From positions 1-24,065 of the forward strand of contig JAZNTB010000052.1 of assembly GCA_045591565.1 (NCBI GenBank): a stretch of DNA of 24,065 nt, read 5' to 3'. The notes under the pieces are model-generated. The model was not told the DNA's origin, did not search any database, and was given only the letters and a program-made list of their open reading frames with translations. Made by a program: the position numbers and the translations under genes. Positions 16,186-22,657 of the stretch are shown piece after piece (positions within the stretch are counted from its first letter, which is position 1; each line of letters opens with the position of its first letter). The DNA is from UBA1738 sp045591565. Lineage in GTDB: Bacteria; Bacillota; Clostridia; UBA1381.

Positions 16186-17208
16186 CTATTCGGTATAAAT
16201 TACATTTCCGCCCGCAGCTTTGTAAAGGCGGTTCTTTACCGCAAGTCCGTAGCCTGTATCCGGACAAAACTGTACAAAAACAGTATCTATGCCGTTTTCA
16301 TCAAAGCTCCTTAGTGCTCCAAAAAGCACGCTTGCAAGCTCCTTATTGTTTTTTCCTGACGAAATAAACATATCGCCAATTCCGTCTAAGTCCTCTCCAA
16401 GAACACCCACTTTTTTTCCGGCTTTCATTTCTGCAAGCTCGGAAATTTTTTTCGCAGTCGCCTGTCTTGTTCCCTCAACCACTATCACCTCTGCGTCAGG
16501 TGCGTAGTGTCGATACTTCATCCCCGGGCACTTCGGCTGTTCCTCCAAAGAAACATTTTCTGTTACATGCCTGTCAATCATCACGCTGCCGCAAACATCT
16601 TCGATATCGTTCGGTGTAATTCCGCCCGGACGAAGAACTATCGGCACACTGCCTGTTACATCAATGATAGTAGATTCCACGCCGACACTGGACTTTCCTG
16701 CGCAAATAATGGCATCAACTCTGCCTTTCATATCTGCAATCACATGCTCTGCGGCAGTAGGGCTTGGCCTTCCTGACAGGTTTGCACTCGGTGCAGCTAT
16801 CGGCACACCTGCCGCCTTTATAAACTCTCGTGCCACAGGATGTGACGGAATTCTCACACCTACCGTGTCAAGCCCTGCCGTAACAGTATCACTTATATCG
16901 TGGCGTTTCTTCAAAATCAGCGTAAGCGGTCCCGGGCAAAACCTTTCCATCAGTTTCTTTGCATTCTCCGGAATTTCCCTTGCCACCCCTTCGGCATCCT
17001 TTATGTCTGCAATATGCACGATTAGCGGATTATCTGAAGGTCTTCCCTTTGCCTTATAAATATTCTTAACTGCATTGTCGTCATACGCCGATGCGCCAAG
17101 TCCATACACAGTTTCAGTCGGAAATGCTACAATTCCGCCGTCCCTTATAATTTGCCCTGCTTCCTGCATCTTTTGTGCAGTTATCTCCTTTATTATAAGT
17201 GTATCCAT
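16186..17208 (-). CDS. tsaC: L-threonylcarbamoyladenylate synthase (Sua5/YwlC type)
   Basis: A 340-residue enzyme that makes threonylcarbamoyl-AMP from threonine, bicarbonate and ATP, the donor used by TsaD for t6A. The YrdC domain shows GGIVAFPTETVYGLG, KGRPSDNPLIVHI and GVESTIIDVTGSVPIVLRPG. A C-terminal Sua5 domain follows (residues 235 onwards), linked by CPGMKYRHYAPDAEV, so this is the long Sua5 form and not the short TsaC/YrdC. ATG 17208 shares its A with the pncB stop (TAATG), indicating coupled translation. The upstream start at 17247 lies inside pncB and has less support. It lies 17 nt before ywlE. Confidence 0.95.
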   Translation of the reverse strand: MDTLIIKEITAQKMQEAGQIIRDGGIVAFPTETVYGLGASAYDDNAVKNIYKAKGRPSDNPLIVHIADIKDAEGVAREIPENAKKLMERFCPGPLTLILKKRHDISDTVTAGLDTVGVRIPSHPVAREFIKAAGVPIAAPSANLSGRPSPTAAEHVIADMKGRVDAIICAGKSSVGVESTIIDVTGSVPIVLRPGGITPNDIEDVCGSVMIDRHVTENVSLEEQPKCPGMKYRHYAPDAEVIVVEGTRQATAKKISELAEMKAGKKVGVLGEDLDGIGDMFISSGKNNKELASVLFGALRSFDENGIDTVFVQFCPDTGYGLAVKNRLYKAAGGNVIYTE

Positions 17209-18653
17209 TATTGAAATTTCTCCAAAAGTTCGTATTTCATCTGCCATAAATCACGGGATAAGTCAACATAATATTCATGTGGATTTTCAAATCTCTTTAC
17301 CTCGTCCCAGAGCTTTTCTATCTCAAGACGGCAGTATTCTCTCAAAACATTGATATCCGGATTTTCATATACGCATTTTCCGTTTTTGAATATCTGTTTT
17401 AAAAGCGGACGCACATAATAGTTTGTCACGGTTTTTCTCTTCCATGTATGCTCCGGATCAAAAAGCTCATATGGCTTTTCGCTGTCGATTTCCTCGCCAA
17501 AAAGCGTAACAACATCCGCAATAGCCGCACCCGACTCCTTTGAATAGAGTCTATAAACCTGCTTAAAGCCAGGCGTTGTTATCTTCGCCACATTCTCTGA
17601 CACTTTTATTTTCGGTATAACATTTCCGGCTTCATCCTCAACTGCCACCAGCTTATAAACTCCGCCGAACACAGGTGATGATTTTGAGGTTATCAGCCTC
17701 TCACCAACTCCGAAGGAATTTATTTTTGCTCCCTGCATGAGCGTATCACGGATGATATACTCATCCAGTGAATTTGATGCACATATCCCGCAATCAGGAT
17801 ATCCTGCATCATCGAGCATCTTGCGGCATTTTTTTGAAAGATATGTGATATCTCCCGAGTCAATTCTCACACCCTTTGGTCTTTTTCCCATAGGTGACAG
17901 AACCTCATCAAAAACCTTTATTGCATTTGGAATTCCTGATTTTAAAACATTATATGTGTCAACAAGCAAAGTACAGTTATCTGGATACTGTCGGGCATAT
18001 GCCGCGAAGGCTTCATATTCTGTATCAAACATCTGTATCCAGCTGTGAGCCATAGTTCCAAGCGCCGGTACTCCGTATTCACGGTCAGCAATCGCACAAG
18101 CCGTTCCAATGCATCCGCCGATATATGCCGCTCTCGCGCCCAAAATTGCCGCATCAGCGCCCTGTGCCCTGCGTGAGCCAAATTCCATAACCGGAATATC
18201 TCCTGCAGCACGCACAATTCTGTTAGCTTTTGTAGCTATCAAGCTTTGATGGTTTATGGTTAAAAGTATCATTGTTTCAATGAACTGCGCCTGAGAGGCA
18301 GTTCCTCTCACTGTCACAATCGGCTCACCCGGGAATATCGGTGTTCCCTCAGGTATTGCCCATACATCACACCTAAACTCAAAGCTTCTAAGATATTCAA
18401 GATATTCCTCTGAAAACAGCTTTTTACTCCGCAAATACTCAATGTCACTTTCTGTGAATTCAAGATTTTTCAGGTAGTCGATAAGCTGCTCTATGCCAGC
18501 CATAATAGCAAAACCGCCATCATCCGGAACAGTTCTGAAAAACATATCAAAATACGCTGTCTTATCGCCCATTCCCTCGGCAAAAAAACCGTGTGACATC
18601 GTGAACTCATAAAAATCAGTGAGCATTGTTAAATTAAGCTTGTCCGCTTTCAT
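17208..18653 (-). CDS. pncB: Nicotinate phosphoribosyltransferase
   Basis: A 481-residue enzyme of NAD salvage that joins nicotinate to PRPP to give nicotinate mononucleotide in the cytoplasm. Family features are LTMLTDFYEFTMSHGFF at the N-terminus, FGSRRAQGADAAILGARAA in the middle, the phosphate-binding part RPKGVRIDSGDITYLSKK, and GVGERLITSKSSPVFGGVYKL. The size fits the Gram-positive form. I chose ATG 18653 because AAGGAAG lies 7 nt upstream. The longer frame to 18680 has no such support. It is the first gene of the pncB-tsaC-ywlE-rimI-tsaD-lepA cluster and follows a terminator at 18679-18703. No clear promoter hexamers were found in the short gap, so its promoter is unknown. Confidence 0.94.
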   Translation of the reverse strand: MKADKLNLTMLTDFYEFTMSHGFFAEGMGDKTAYFDMFFRTVPDDGGFAIMAGIEQLIDYLKNLEFTESDIEYLRSKKLFSEEYLEYLRSFEFRCDVWAIPEGTPIFPGEPIVTVRGTASQAQFIETMILLTINHQSLIATKANRIVRAAGDIPVMEFGSRRAQGADAAILGARAAYIGGCIGTACAIADREYGVPALGTMAHSWIQMFDTEYEAFAAYARQYPDNCTLLVDTYNVLKSGIPNAIKVFDEVLSPMGKRPKGVRIDSGDITYLSKKCRKMLDDAGYPDCGICASNSLDEYIIRDTLMQGAKINSFGVGERLITSKSSPVFGGVYKLVAVEDEAGNVIPKIKVSENVAKITTPGFKQVYRLYSKESGAAIADVVTLFGEEIDSEKPYELFDPEHTWKRKTVTNYYVRPLLKQIFKNGKCVYENPDINVLREYCRLEIEKLWDEVKRFENPHEYYVDLSRDLWQMKYELLEKFQ

Positions 18654-18678
18654 AACCAAACTTCCTTTCCATAAACAC

Positions 18679-18703
18679 AAAAAGAGGGAAAATGTCCCCC
18701 TTT
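18679..18703 (-). terminator. Rho-independent terminator after yabR
   Basis: On the - strand AAAGGGGGA (18703-18695) pairs with TCCCTCTTT (18689-18681), with one mismatch and a 5-nt loop. A T-rich TTTTTGTG tail follows. It lies just past the yabR stop and separates the hup-yabR cluster from pncB. Confidence 0.65.
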
Positions 18704-18709
18704 ATAAAA

Positions 18710-19147
18710 TCAATATGTACTGCCACCTCTGCGATATCCGCCTGAGCGCTTCGACTCATTTGAACGCTTAAGCGCAAGCATTTTCTCATCCGCATCCTTC
18801 TTAAACCGCGACAGCTTATCTTCAAAGGACAACTCCTCATCATTGCGTGCATTCCAATCAATATCGGCAGGTCGTATCGGTTCGTTTGAAGGAGCCGCCT
18901 TAGCTCTTGCTTCGCTGACAGCCTTTTTTATGGAAAGTCCTATCTTTCCTGCCTTGTCAACTCCAATAACCTTTACCTTTACTGCATCTCCCTGCTTTAC
19001 ATAATCGTTTATGTCATTTATATATTCCTTCGTTATTTCCGAAATATGCACAAGTCCCGATTTATTGTCCGGCAGAGAAACAAATGCTCCAAAAGGCATT
19101 ACACTTGTAACTTTTCCTTCAACGATGCTTCCGATTTCCAATTCCAT
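18710..19147 (-). CDS. yabR: S1 RNA-binding domain protein (YabR-like)
   Basis: A 145-residue protein with one S1 domain at residues 1-72 (IGSIVEGKVTSVMPFGAFVSL, SGLVHISEI, VKVKVIGVDKAGKIGLSIKK). A charged linker follows, and then a basic, glycine-rich C-terminus with RSGGYRRGG. Such tails often help RNA binding. The placement directly after divIC matches Bacillus yabR. The exact function is not established in the family as far as I know; RNA or ribosome binding is the general expectation. ATG 19147 follows GGGGGAAG about 10 nt upstream, and it lies 24 nt after divIC. Confidence 0.88.
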   Translation of the reverse strand: MELEIGSIVEGKVTSVMPFGAFVSLPDNKSGLVHISEITKEYINDINDYVKQGDAVKVKVIGVDKAGKIGLSIKKAVSEARAKAAPSNEPIRPADIDWNARNDEELSFEDKLSRFKKDADEKMLALKRSNESKRSGGYRRGGSTY

Positions 19148-19171
19148 AAATTAGTGCTTCCCCCTGTAGTA

Positions 19172-19468
19172 TTACTGACCGGATATGTCTACGAAAACAA
19201 TTTCGTCAGACTTAATCATGCCCAGTTTTTCTCTTGCAACCTTTTCTATGTATTCGTCGGTTCCGACCTTTTCAATCATAGAATCAATTTCCTCTATGCG
19301 ACGATTTTCGTACTCAATGCTTTCCTCTATCTCTTGAGCCTTCTTTTCGTTCGCAGAAATTATCGGCTGAAGTACAAATCCTTTCACAATCATGGTGACA
19401 GAAGCAAGGACTGTTACCACTATCAAACATGTCATAGCATTAACTTTAAATCTAGGTCTTTTTTTCAT
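19172..19468 (-). CDS. divIC: Cell-division septum protein DivIC/FtsB family
   Basis: A 98-residue bitopic protein. It has a basic start MKKRPRFK, one transmembrane helix (about residues 12-33), an extracytoplasmic coiled coil (about 36-70, NEKKAQEIEESIEYENRRIEE split by charged repeats), and the family signature YIEKVAREKLGMIKSDEIVF. It joins FtsL and DivIB/FtsQ in the divisome. ATG 19468 has GAGGA 6 nt upstream and overlaps the yabQ 3' end by 17 nt. The position between yabQ and yabR is the same as in Bacillus. FtsL is the main alternative, but the GMIKSDEIVF end and the synteny favour DivIC. Confidence 0.93.
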   Translation of the reverse strand: MKKRPRFKVNAMTCLIVVTVLASVTMIVKGFVLQPIISANEKKAQEIEESIEYENRRIEEIDSMIEKVGTDEYIEKVAREKLGMIKSDEIVFVDISGQ

Positions 19469-19892
19469 TGTTTTCCTCTTTAACTTTCCCTAAGAATTTA
19501 AGATTTAACCATTTTACATATACACCTAATATTTTACATAAAAACTTAGGCGGTGTCAAGAGTAATTTGAAAATTATATGAAAAAAACGGTATGTTTTTT
19601 CCAACAAAAAAGAGGCCACAATTAAAACATATTTACTTATCGTCAAAAAGTATATTAACGCGCTCAAGAGTGCGCCCGTTACCATATACCACCTGATTTC
19701 ACCATTTTGGTATTCAAACCATAAAAATCCCGAGAACACTATCACGCTTATCCACATAAAAGCATCAGCAAATGCCGTCTTTTTAAGTGTGAATTTCAGT
19801 CCCCTTGCAATGTCATACAAAGTTCCTATCCCAACCCCTAAAATTACAGATACTAAAAAGGTCTGTATTTCATACGATGCCGATATAACCAT
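19452..19892 (-). CDS. yabQ: Spore cortex biosynthesis protein YabQ
   Basis: A 146-residue membrane protein needed for spore cortex formation in Bacillus, where it is made in the mother cell under SigE. It has about four hydrophobic helices (residues 8-30, 42-60, 66-85 and 86-120). The N-terminus YEIQTFLVSVILGVGIGTLYD includes the GxGxGxxYD pattern typical of YabQ, followed by ARGLKFTLKKT. ATG 19892 is preceded by AGGAATAAGGT, directly after the yabP stop codon. The sequence is short and divergent, so the call rests partly on the yabP-yabQ-divIC order. Confidence 0.9.
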   Translation of the reverse strand: MVISASYEIQTFLVSVILGVGIGTLYDIARGLKFTLKKTAFADAFMWISVIVFSGFLWFEYQNGEIRWYMVTGALLSALIYFLTISKYVLIVASFLLEKTYRFFHIIFKLLLTPPKFLCKILGVYVKWLNLKFLGKVKEENNEKKT

Positions 19893-19901
19893 ACCTTATT
19901 C

Positions 19902-20174
19902 CTACCTGAACAAGCTCGCAAAAAGACTGCGTTTTTCCTTTATGTCAACAAAATCCATCCGGTTAATTCTTCCGGTCAGAAAAACATTTCCGTCCTCTAT
20001 TGAAAGGTCTTCCAGTCTCAGATTTTTTCCGGATACCAAAAGTCCGCCCGTAGCGGTTTTCAAAACTACTTCCTCCTCCGAAAAGCTTTCTACATTTTCC
20101 ACCATGCCAATAGTAAACTTTTCTCTGTTTTCCAGAGTGAGCATCTGGTTTTTCACAAAATTCTCGTTATCCAT
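19902..20174 (-). CDS. yabP: Sporulation protein YabP
   Basis: A 90-residue soluble protein of the YabP/YqfC family, which in Bacillus is expressed under SigE and required for sporulation. Family features are LTLENREKFTIGMVENVESF, EEEVVLKTATGGLLVSGKNLRLEDLS (seen in two blocks), and the C-terminal LTGRINRMDFVD. I chose ATG 20174, preceded by GGAAGGTG. The open frame runs further up to 20324, but that part is antisense to rqcP or out of the family alignment. Its ribosome binding site lies in the right arm of a hairpin (20182-20213) that separates it from rqcP. A SigE-like promoter overlaps the hairpin. Confidence 0.92.
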   Translation of the reverse strand: MDNENFVKNQMLTLENREKFTIGMVENVESFSEEEVVLKTATGGLLVSGKNLRLEDLSIEDGNVFLTGRINRMDFVDIKEKRSLFASLFR

Positions 20175-20220
20175 AAAAAATGCACCTTCCTTTTTTACAG
20201 TATATGAAGGTGCTTTTTTT
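20175..20220. terminator. Hairpin between rqcP and yabP, terminator that covers the yabP RBS
   Basis: GCACCTTC (20182-20189) and GAAGGTGC (20206-20213) form an 8-bp stem with a 16-nt loop. The + strand is followed by seven Ts. The - strand (the direction of rqcP and yabP) is followed by ATTTTTT, so it can end rqcP transcripts. The arm nearest yabP contains its ribosome binding site. Confidence 0.75.
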
Positions 20221-20226
20221 ATATTA
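20199..20226 (-). promoter_or_regulatory. Candidate SigE-type promoter for yabP
   Basis: On the - strand TAATATA (20226-20220), a 13-nt gap, and CATATACT (20206-20199) resemble the SigE pattern (-35 kmATATT, -10 CATACAnT). There is one mismatch in each box. The predicted start near 20192 falls inside the hairpin loop. Confidence 0.5.
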
Positions 20227-20463
20227 CAAAACTTTGTACATAAGGCTTGCATCGTTTTTGAGTACATGCTCCAAAACCTGCAAAACTTCAACCTTGATTG
20301 TTTTCTCTCCCATGTGTATCTCAATTATGTCGCCTACCTTTACATCATAGGACGCTTTTACAATCCTCCCGTTAACCTCAATGCGCTGCGCATCACATGC
20401 TTCATTTGCGATTGTTCTTCGCTTTATAAGCCGTGATACTTTTAAATATTTGTCAAGTCTCAT
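20224..20463 (-). CDS. rqcP: S4-domain RNA-binding protein RqcP (YabO)
   Basis: A 79-residue protein that is almost entirely one S4 domain: MRLDKYLKVSRLIKRRTIAN, then RIEVNGRIVKASYDVKVGDIIEI. In Bacillus YabO/RqcP binds stalled 50S subunits and helps RqcH add alanine tails in ribosome quality control. I chose ATG 20463, with AGGAGG 20473-20468 just upstream, over the longer frame to 20517, which would run through a hairpin. It lies between hup and yabP, as in the Bacillus yabN-yabO-yabP segment except that hup replaces yabN. A general Hsp15-like S4 protein is the alternative, but the context favours RqcP. Confidence 0.93.
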   Translation of the reverse strand: MRLDKYLKVSRLIKRRTIANEACDAQRIEVNGRIVKASYDVKVGDIIEIHMGEKTIKVEVLQVLEHVLKNDASLMYKVL

Positions 20464-20480
20464 ATTTCCTCCTAACGAAA

Positions 20481-20511
20481 AGAAAGCTTCCCATATTTCG
20501 GGAAGCTTTCT
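20481..20511 (-). terminator. Hairpin between hup and rqcP
   Basis: A perfect 12-bp stem (20481-20492 with 20500-20511) has a 7-nt loop. On the - strand it is followed by TTTCGTT after the stem's own TTTCT, a short U tract. It may terminate or attenuate hup transcripts, allowing partial readthrough into rqcP. Confidence 0.6.
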
Positions 20512-20523
20512 GAACATTTAAAC

Positions 20524-20799
20524 TTATTTGTTTACGATGTCCTTTAAAGCCTTACCAGCCTTGAATGCAGGAACTTTTGATGCAGCAATCTTGATAGCCT
20601 CGCCTGTGCGTGGGTTCTTGCCTGTTCTTGCGCCTCTTGCTCTAACTTCAAATGTACCGAAACCAACGAGCTGTACTTTATCTCCGTCTGCCAAAGCACC
20701 TGTGATTGCGTCAACAACTGCGCTTACAGCCTTTTCTGCGTCTTTCTTTGACAATGCTGCTTTTTCTGCAACAGCTACAACTAATTCTGACTTATTCAT
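20524..20799 (-). CDS. hup: DNA-binding protein HU
   Basis: A 91-residue histone-like protein that bends and compacts DNA as a dimer. The family signature GFGTFEVRARGARTGKNPRTG lies at residues 46-66 and includes the DNA-binding arm with its NPRTG tip. The N-terminus MNKSELVVAVAEKAALSKKDA is standard. ATG 20799 has AGGAGG 8 nt upstream. A strong promoter lies upstream at 20862-20890. It heads the - strand cluster and is followed by a hairpin, so most transcripts probably carry hup alone. Confidence 0.98.
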   Translation of the reverse strand: MNKSELVVAVAEKAALSKKDAEKAVSAVVDAITGALADGDKVQLVGFGTFEVRARGARTGKNPRTGEAIKIAASKVPAFKAGKALKDIVNK

Positions 20800-20861
20800 G
20801 GTGTTATCCTCCTAAAAAATTTTTATAATCGGGAATATTAGCATTCCCCCTACGAATACAC

Positions 20862-20890
20862 ATTTTATTATAAATAACTGTGCTTGTCAA
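20862..20890 (-). promoter_or_regulatory. Strong sigma-A promoter of hup
   Basis: A consensus TTGACA (20890-20885), exactly 17 nt, and TAAAAT (20867-20862). Transcription would start near 20855, giving a leader of about 55 nt. The leader contains a small hairpin, GGGAAT/ATTCCC (20848-20831). Confidence 0.85.
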
Positions 20891-21028
20891 TAGTTTATTG
20901 AGAAATTTTAGCATTTTACTTGAATTTATACCGATAAAATTGTCACTTTTGACAAATTCCCCCATAAATTTTGCATAGTTTTGACATTTTTTACCAACTT
21001 TCAAAAATCAAAGAAAGGGATTTTTATT

Positions 21029-22642
21029 ATGAAAACAGAGTCCTTTTTGAAGGGAACACTCATTTTAATCATTGCAAACACCATATCAAAAGTGCTTGGT
21101 GCCATTTTGAAAATACCTCTTACCTATATTCTCGGCGAGCAGGGCATGGCAATATACCAGACGGCATTTTCCGTCTATATTATGCTACTGTCCCTTATCA
21201 CCTCCGGAATCCCTTTTGCGCTTTCAAAGTACATAGCAGAATCAATTCCGCTCAAAAAGAAAGGAAACATACACTTCGCCCTCTCCTTTACGACTGCACT
21301 TATGTTAATTCTCGGACTTTTCGCTTCCGTTGCAATGTTTTTTGGTGCGGATTTTTTTGCGCTTTCAATGAAGGACCCAAAAGCCTCGCTTGCAATCAGG
21401 GCTATTTCCCCCTCCATATTGTTTGTGGCTTTAGGCGCTGTTTACAAAAGCCTTTATCAAGGCTATTCTCACCAGACGCCCACTGCCATATCACAGGTTA
21501 TTGAAGCTTTTATAAAGCTTATTGCCGGTTACTGTCTTGCGTCATGGTTCTCTGCCTTCTCTCTGAAATACGCATCTGCTGCCTCAGTTTTCGGTGTCAC
21601 CATCGGCGAAGCCTTTGCAACTCTGATTCTTTTTCTTATGTGTTTTCCGTACAAGCGAGAAAATGCTCCATTTTCGCCCGAGAACAGGCGGCGCGATATT
21701 ATCCGCTCCATCGCCGGTATTGCACTTCCCATGACCGCTGTATCTGTTGTTTCGGGCAGTCTTGGTCTTTTAGAAACCTCGGTAATACGAAACCGTCTTA
21801 CCTCAATAGTTTTTACCGACCAATCGGCACAGCAATTTCTCTCGTTATATTCGCCATATACCGATGTTTTCAGTAGCCTCCCAAATACTATGAAGTTGTC
21901 CTTTGACGGTGCTCGCTGGCTTTACGGTGCATACTCAGGCTATGCTGCAACTGTGTTTAACCTTCCTGCCGGAATACTTGCCACTTTCGGCATCTCGATA
22001 CTGCCTGTTGTAACCAGATGCATTACTCTTGGCGACACCGCCCACCTTCGCACCTCAGTTTCCTCCACTGCTAAAATCATACTGGCGATTTCCGTCCCGT
22101 GTGCTGCAATTATGATGTTTTTTTCAAAGGAAATACTGGATATACTCTTCTCCAACACCGCTTCCTCTCTTATGCTCTCGTGTCTTGCACCCTTGCTGGT
22201 TCTTGTAACACTTACACAGTTTATCTGTTCAGTACACCACGCCGCAGGAGATATTATAACTCCTTTTTGGTTCAGCCTTATTGCAATAGCTGTCCGTATT
22301 TCTCTTTCTTATATATTGATAGGTATTCCGGAGCTGAACATTCTCGGAGTCATAATAAGTAGCTTTATATCGGCAGTAATCCTGCTTACACTAAATATCC
22401 GTCTGCTTGTAAAGAGACATTCCATTTTGCCGTTGTCGCTAAAAGATGTTTTGAAAACTGCACTTTGTACGGCATTAATGAGTATCGTCTGTCTGCTTAT
22501 TACAGAACCTTTGCAAGTCGCTTTCAATAACAGTTTTATAGGGTTTATCACAGGTATTTTCATATCCTTGTGCACATATATTATGTCTGCATTTCTGTTT
22601 GGACTTATAACAAAAGAAGAGATTGCGCGTATCAAGCGCTAA
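21029..22642 (+). CDS. SpoVB/YabM-type lipid flippase (MOP superfamily)
   Basis: A 537-residue polytopic membrane protein of the polysaccharide-export branch of the MOP (MATE/MurJ) superfamily, with about 14 hydrophobic helices. The start MKTESFLKGTLILIIANTIS, then KIPLTYILGEQGMAIYQTAF and ITSGIPFALSKYIAE, is characteristic of SpoVB and YabM. These proteins are thought to move lipid-linked glycans, such as lipid II for spore cortex, across the membrane. ATG 21029 follows AAAGAAAGGG; the upstream TTG at 20981 is not convincing. In Bacillus yabM lies two genes before yabO in the same direction. Here the gene is divergent from hup. MurJ or another glycan flippase is possible, and substrate is not predictable. 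Its stop codon overlaps that of cca. Confidence 0.87.
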   Translation: MKTESFLKGTLILIIANTISKVLGAILKIPLTYILGEQGMAIYQTAFSVYIMLLSLITSGIPFALSKYIAESIPLKKKGNIHFALSFTTALMLILGLFASVAMFFGADFFALSMKDPKASLAIRAISPSILFVALGAVYKSLYQGYSHQTPTAISQVIEAFIKLIAGYCLASWFSAFSLKYASAASVFGVTIGEAFATLILFLMCFPYKRENAPFSPENRRRDIIRSIAGIALPMTAVSVVSGSLGLLETSVIRNRLTSIVFTDQSAQQFLSLYSPYTDVFSSLPNTMKLSFDGARWLYGAYSGYAATVFNLPAGILATFGISILPVVTRCITLGDTAHLRTSVSSTAKIILAISVPCAAIMMFFSKEILDILFSNTASSLMLSCLAPLLVLVTLTQFICSVHHAAGDIITPFWFSLIAIAVRISLSYILIGIPELNILGVIISSFISAVILLTLNIRLLVKRHSILPLSLKDVLKTALCTALMSIVCLLITEPLQVAFNNSFIGFITGIFISLCTYIMSAFLFGLITKEEIARIKR

Positions 22643-22657
22643 TCTCTTCTTCTTTTT
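22614..22657. terminator. Bidirectional terminator inside overlapping gene ends
   Basis: AAGAAGAGATT and GCGC (22614-22628) pair with GCGC and AATCTCTTCTT (22636-22651) around a 7-nt loop and one bulged base. That makes a 15-bp stem. The + strand continues CTTTTT (22652-22657). The - strand continues TTTTG. The stem includes both stop codons. Confidence 0.8.

Noticed and set aside
16169..16267. N-terminal extension of ywlE
   Set aside because: It would overlap tsaC by about 80 nt and precede a perfect phosphatase N-terminus that has its own GGAG.
20940..20955. Small palindrome TTGTCA-CTTT-TGACAA between hup and the flippase gene
   Set aside because: Six-base arms are short, and it contains a lone TTGACA with no good -10. 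It is too weak to call an operator or promoter.
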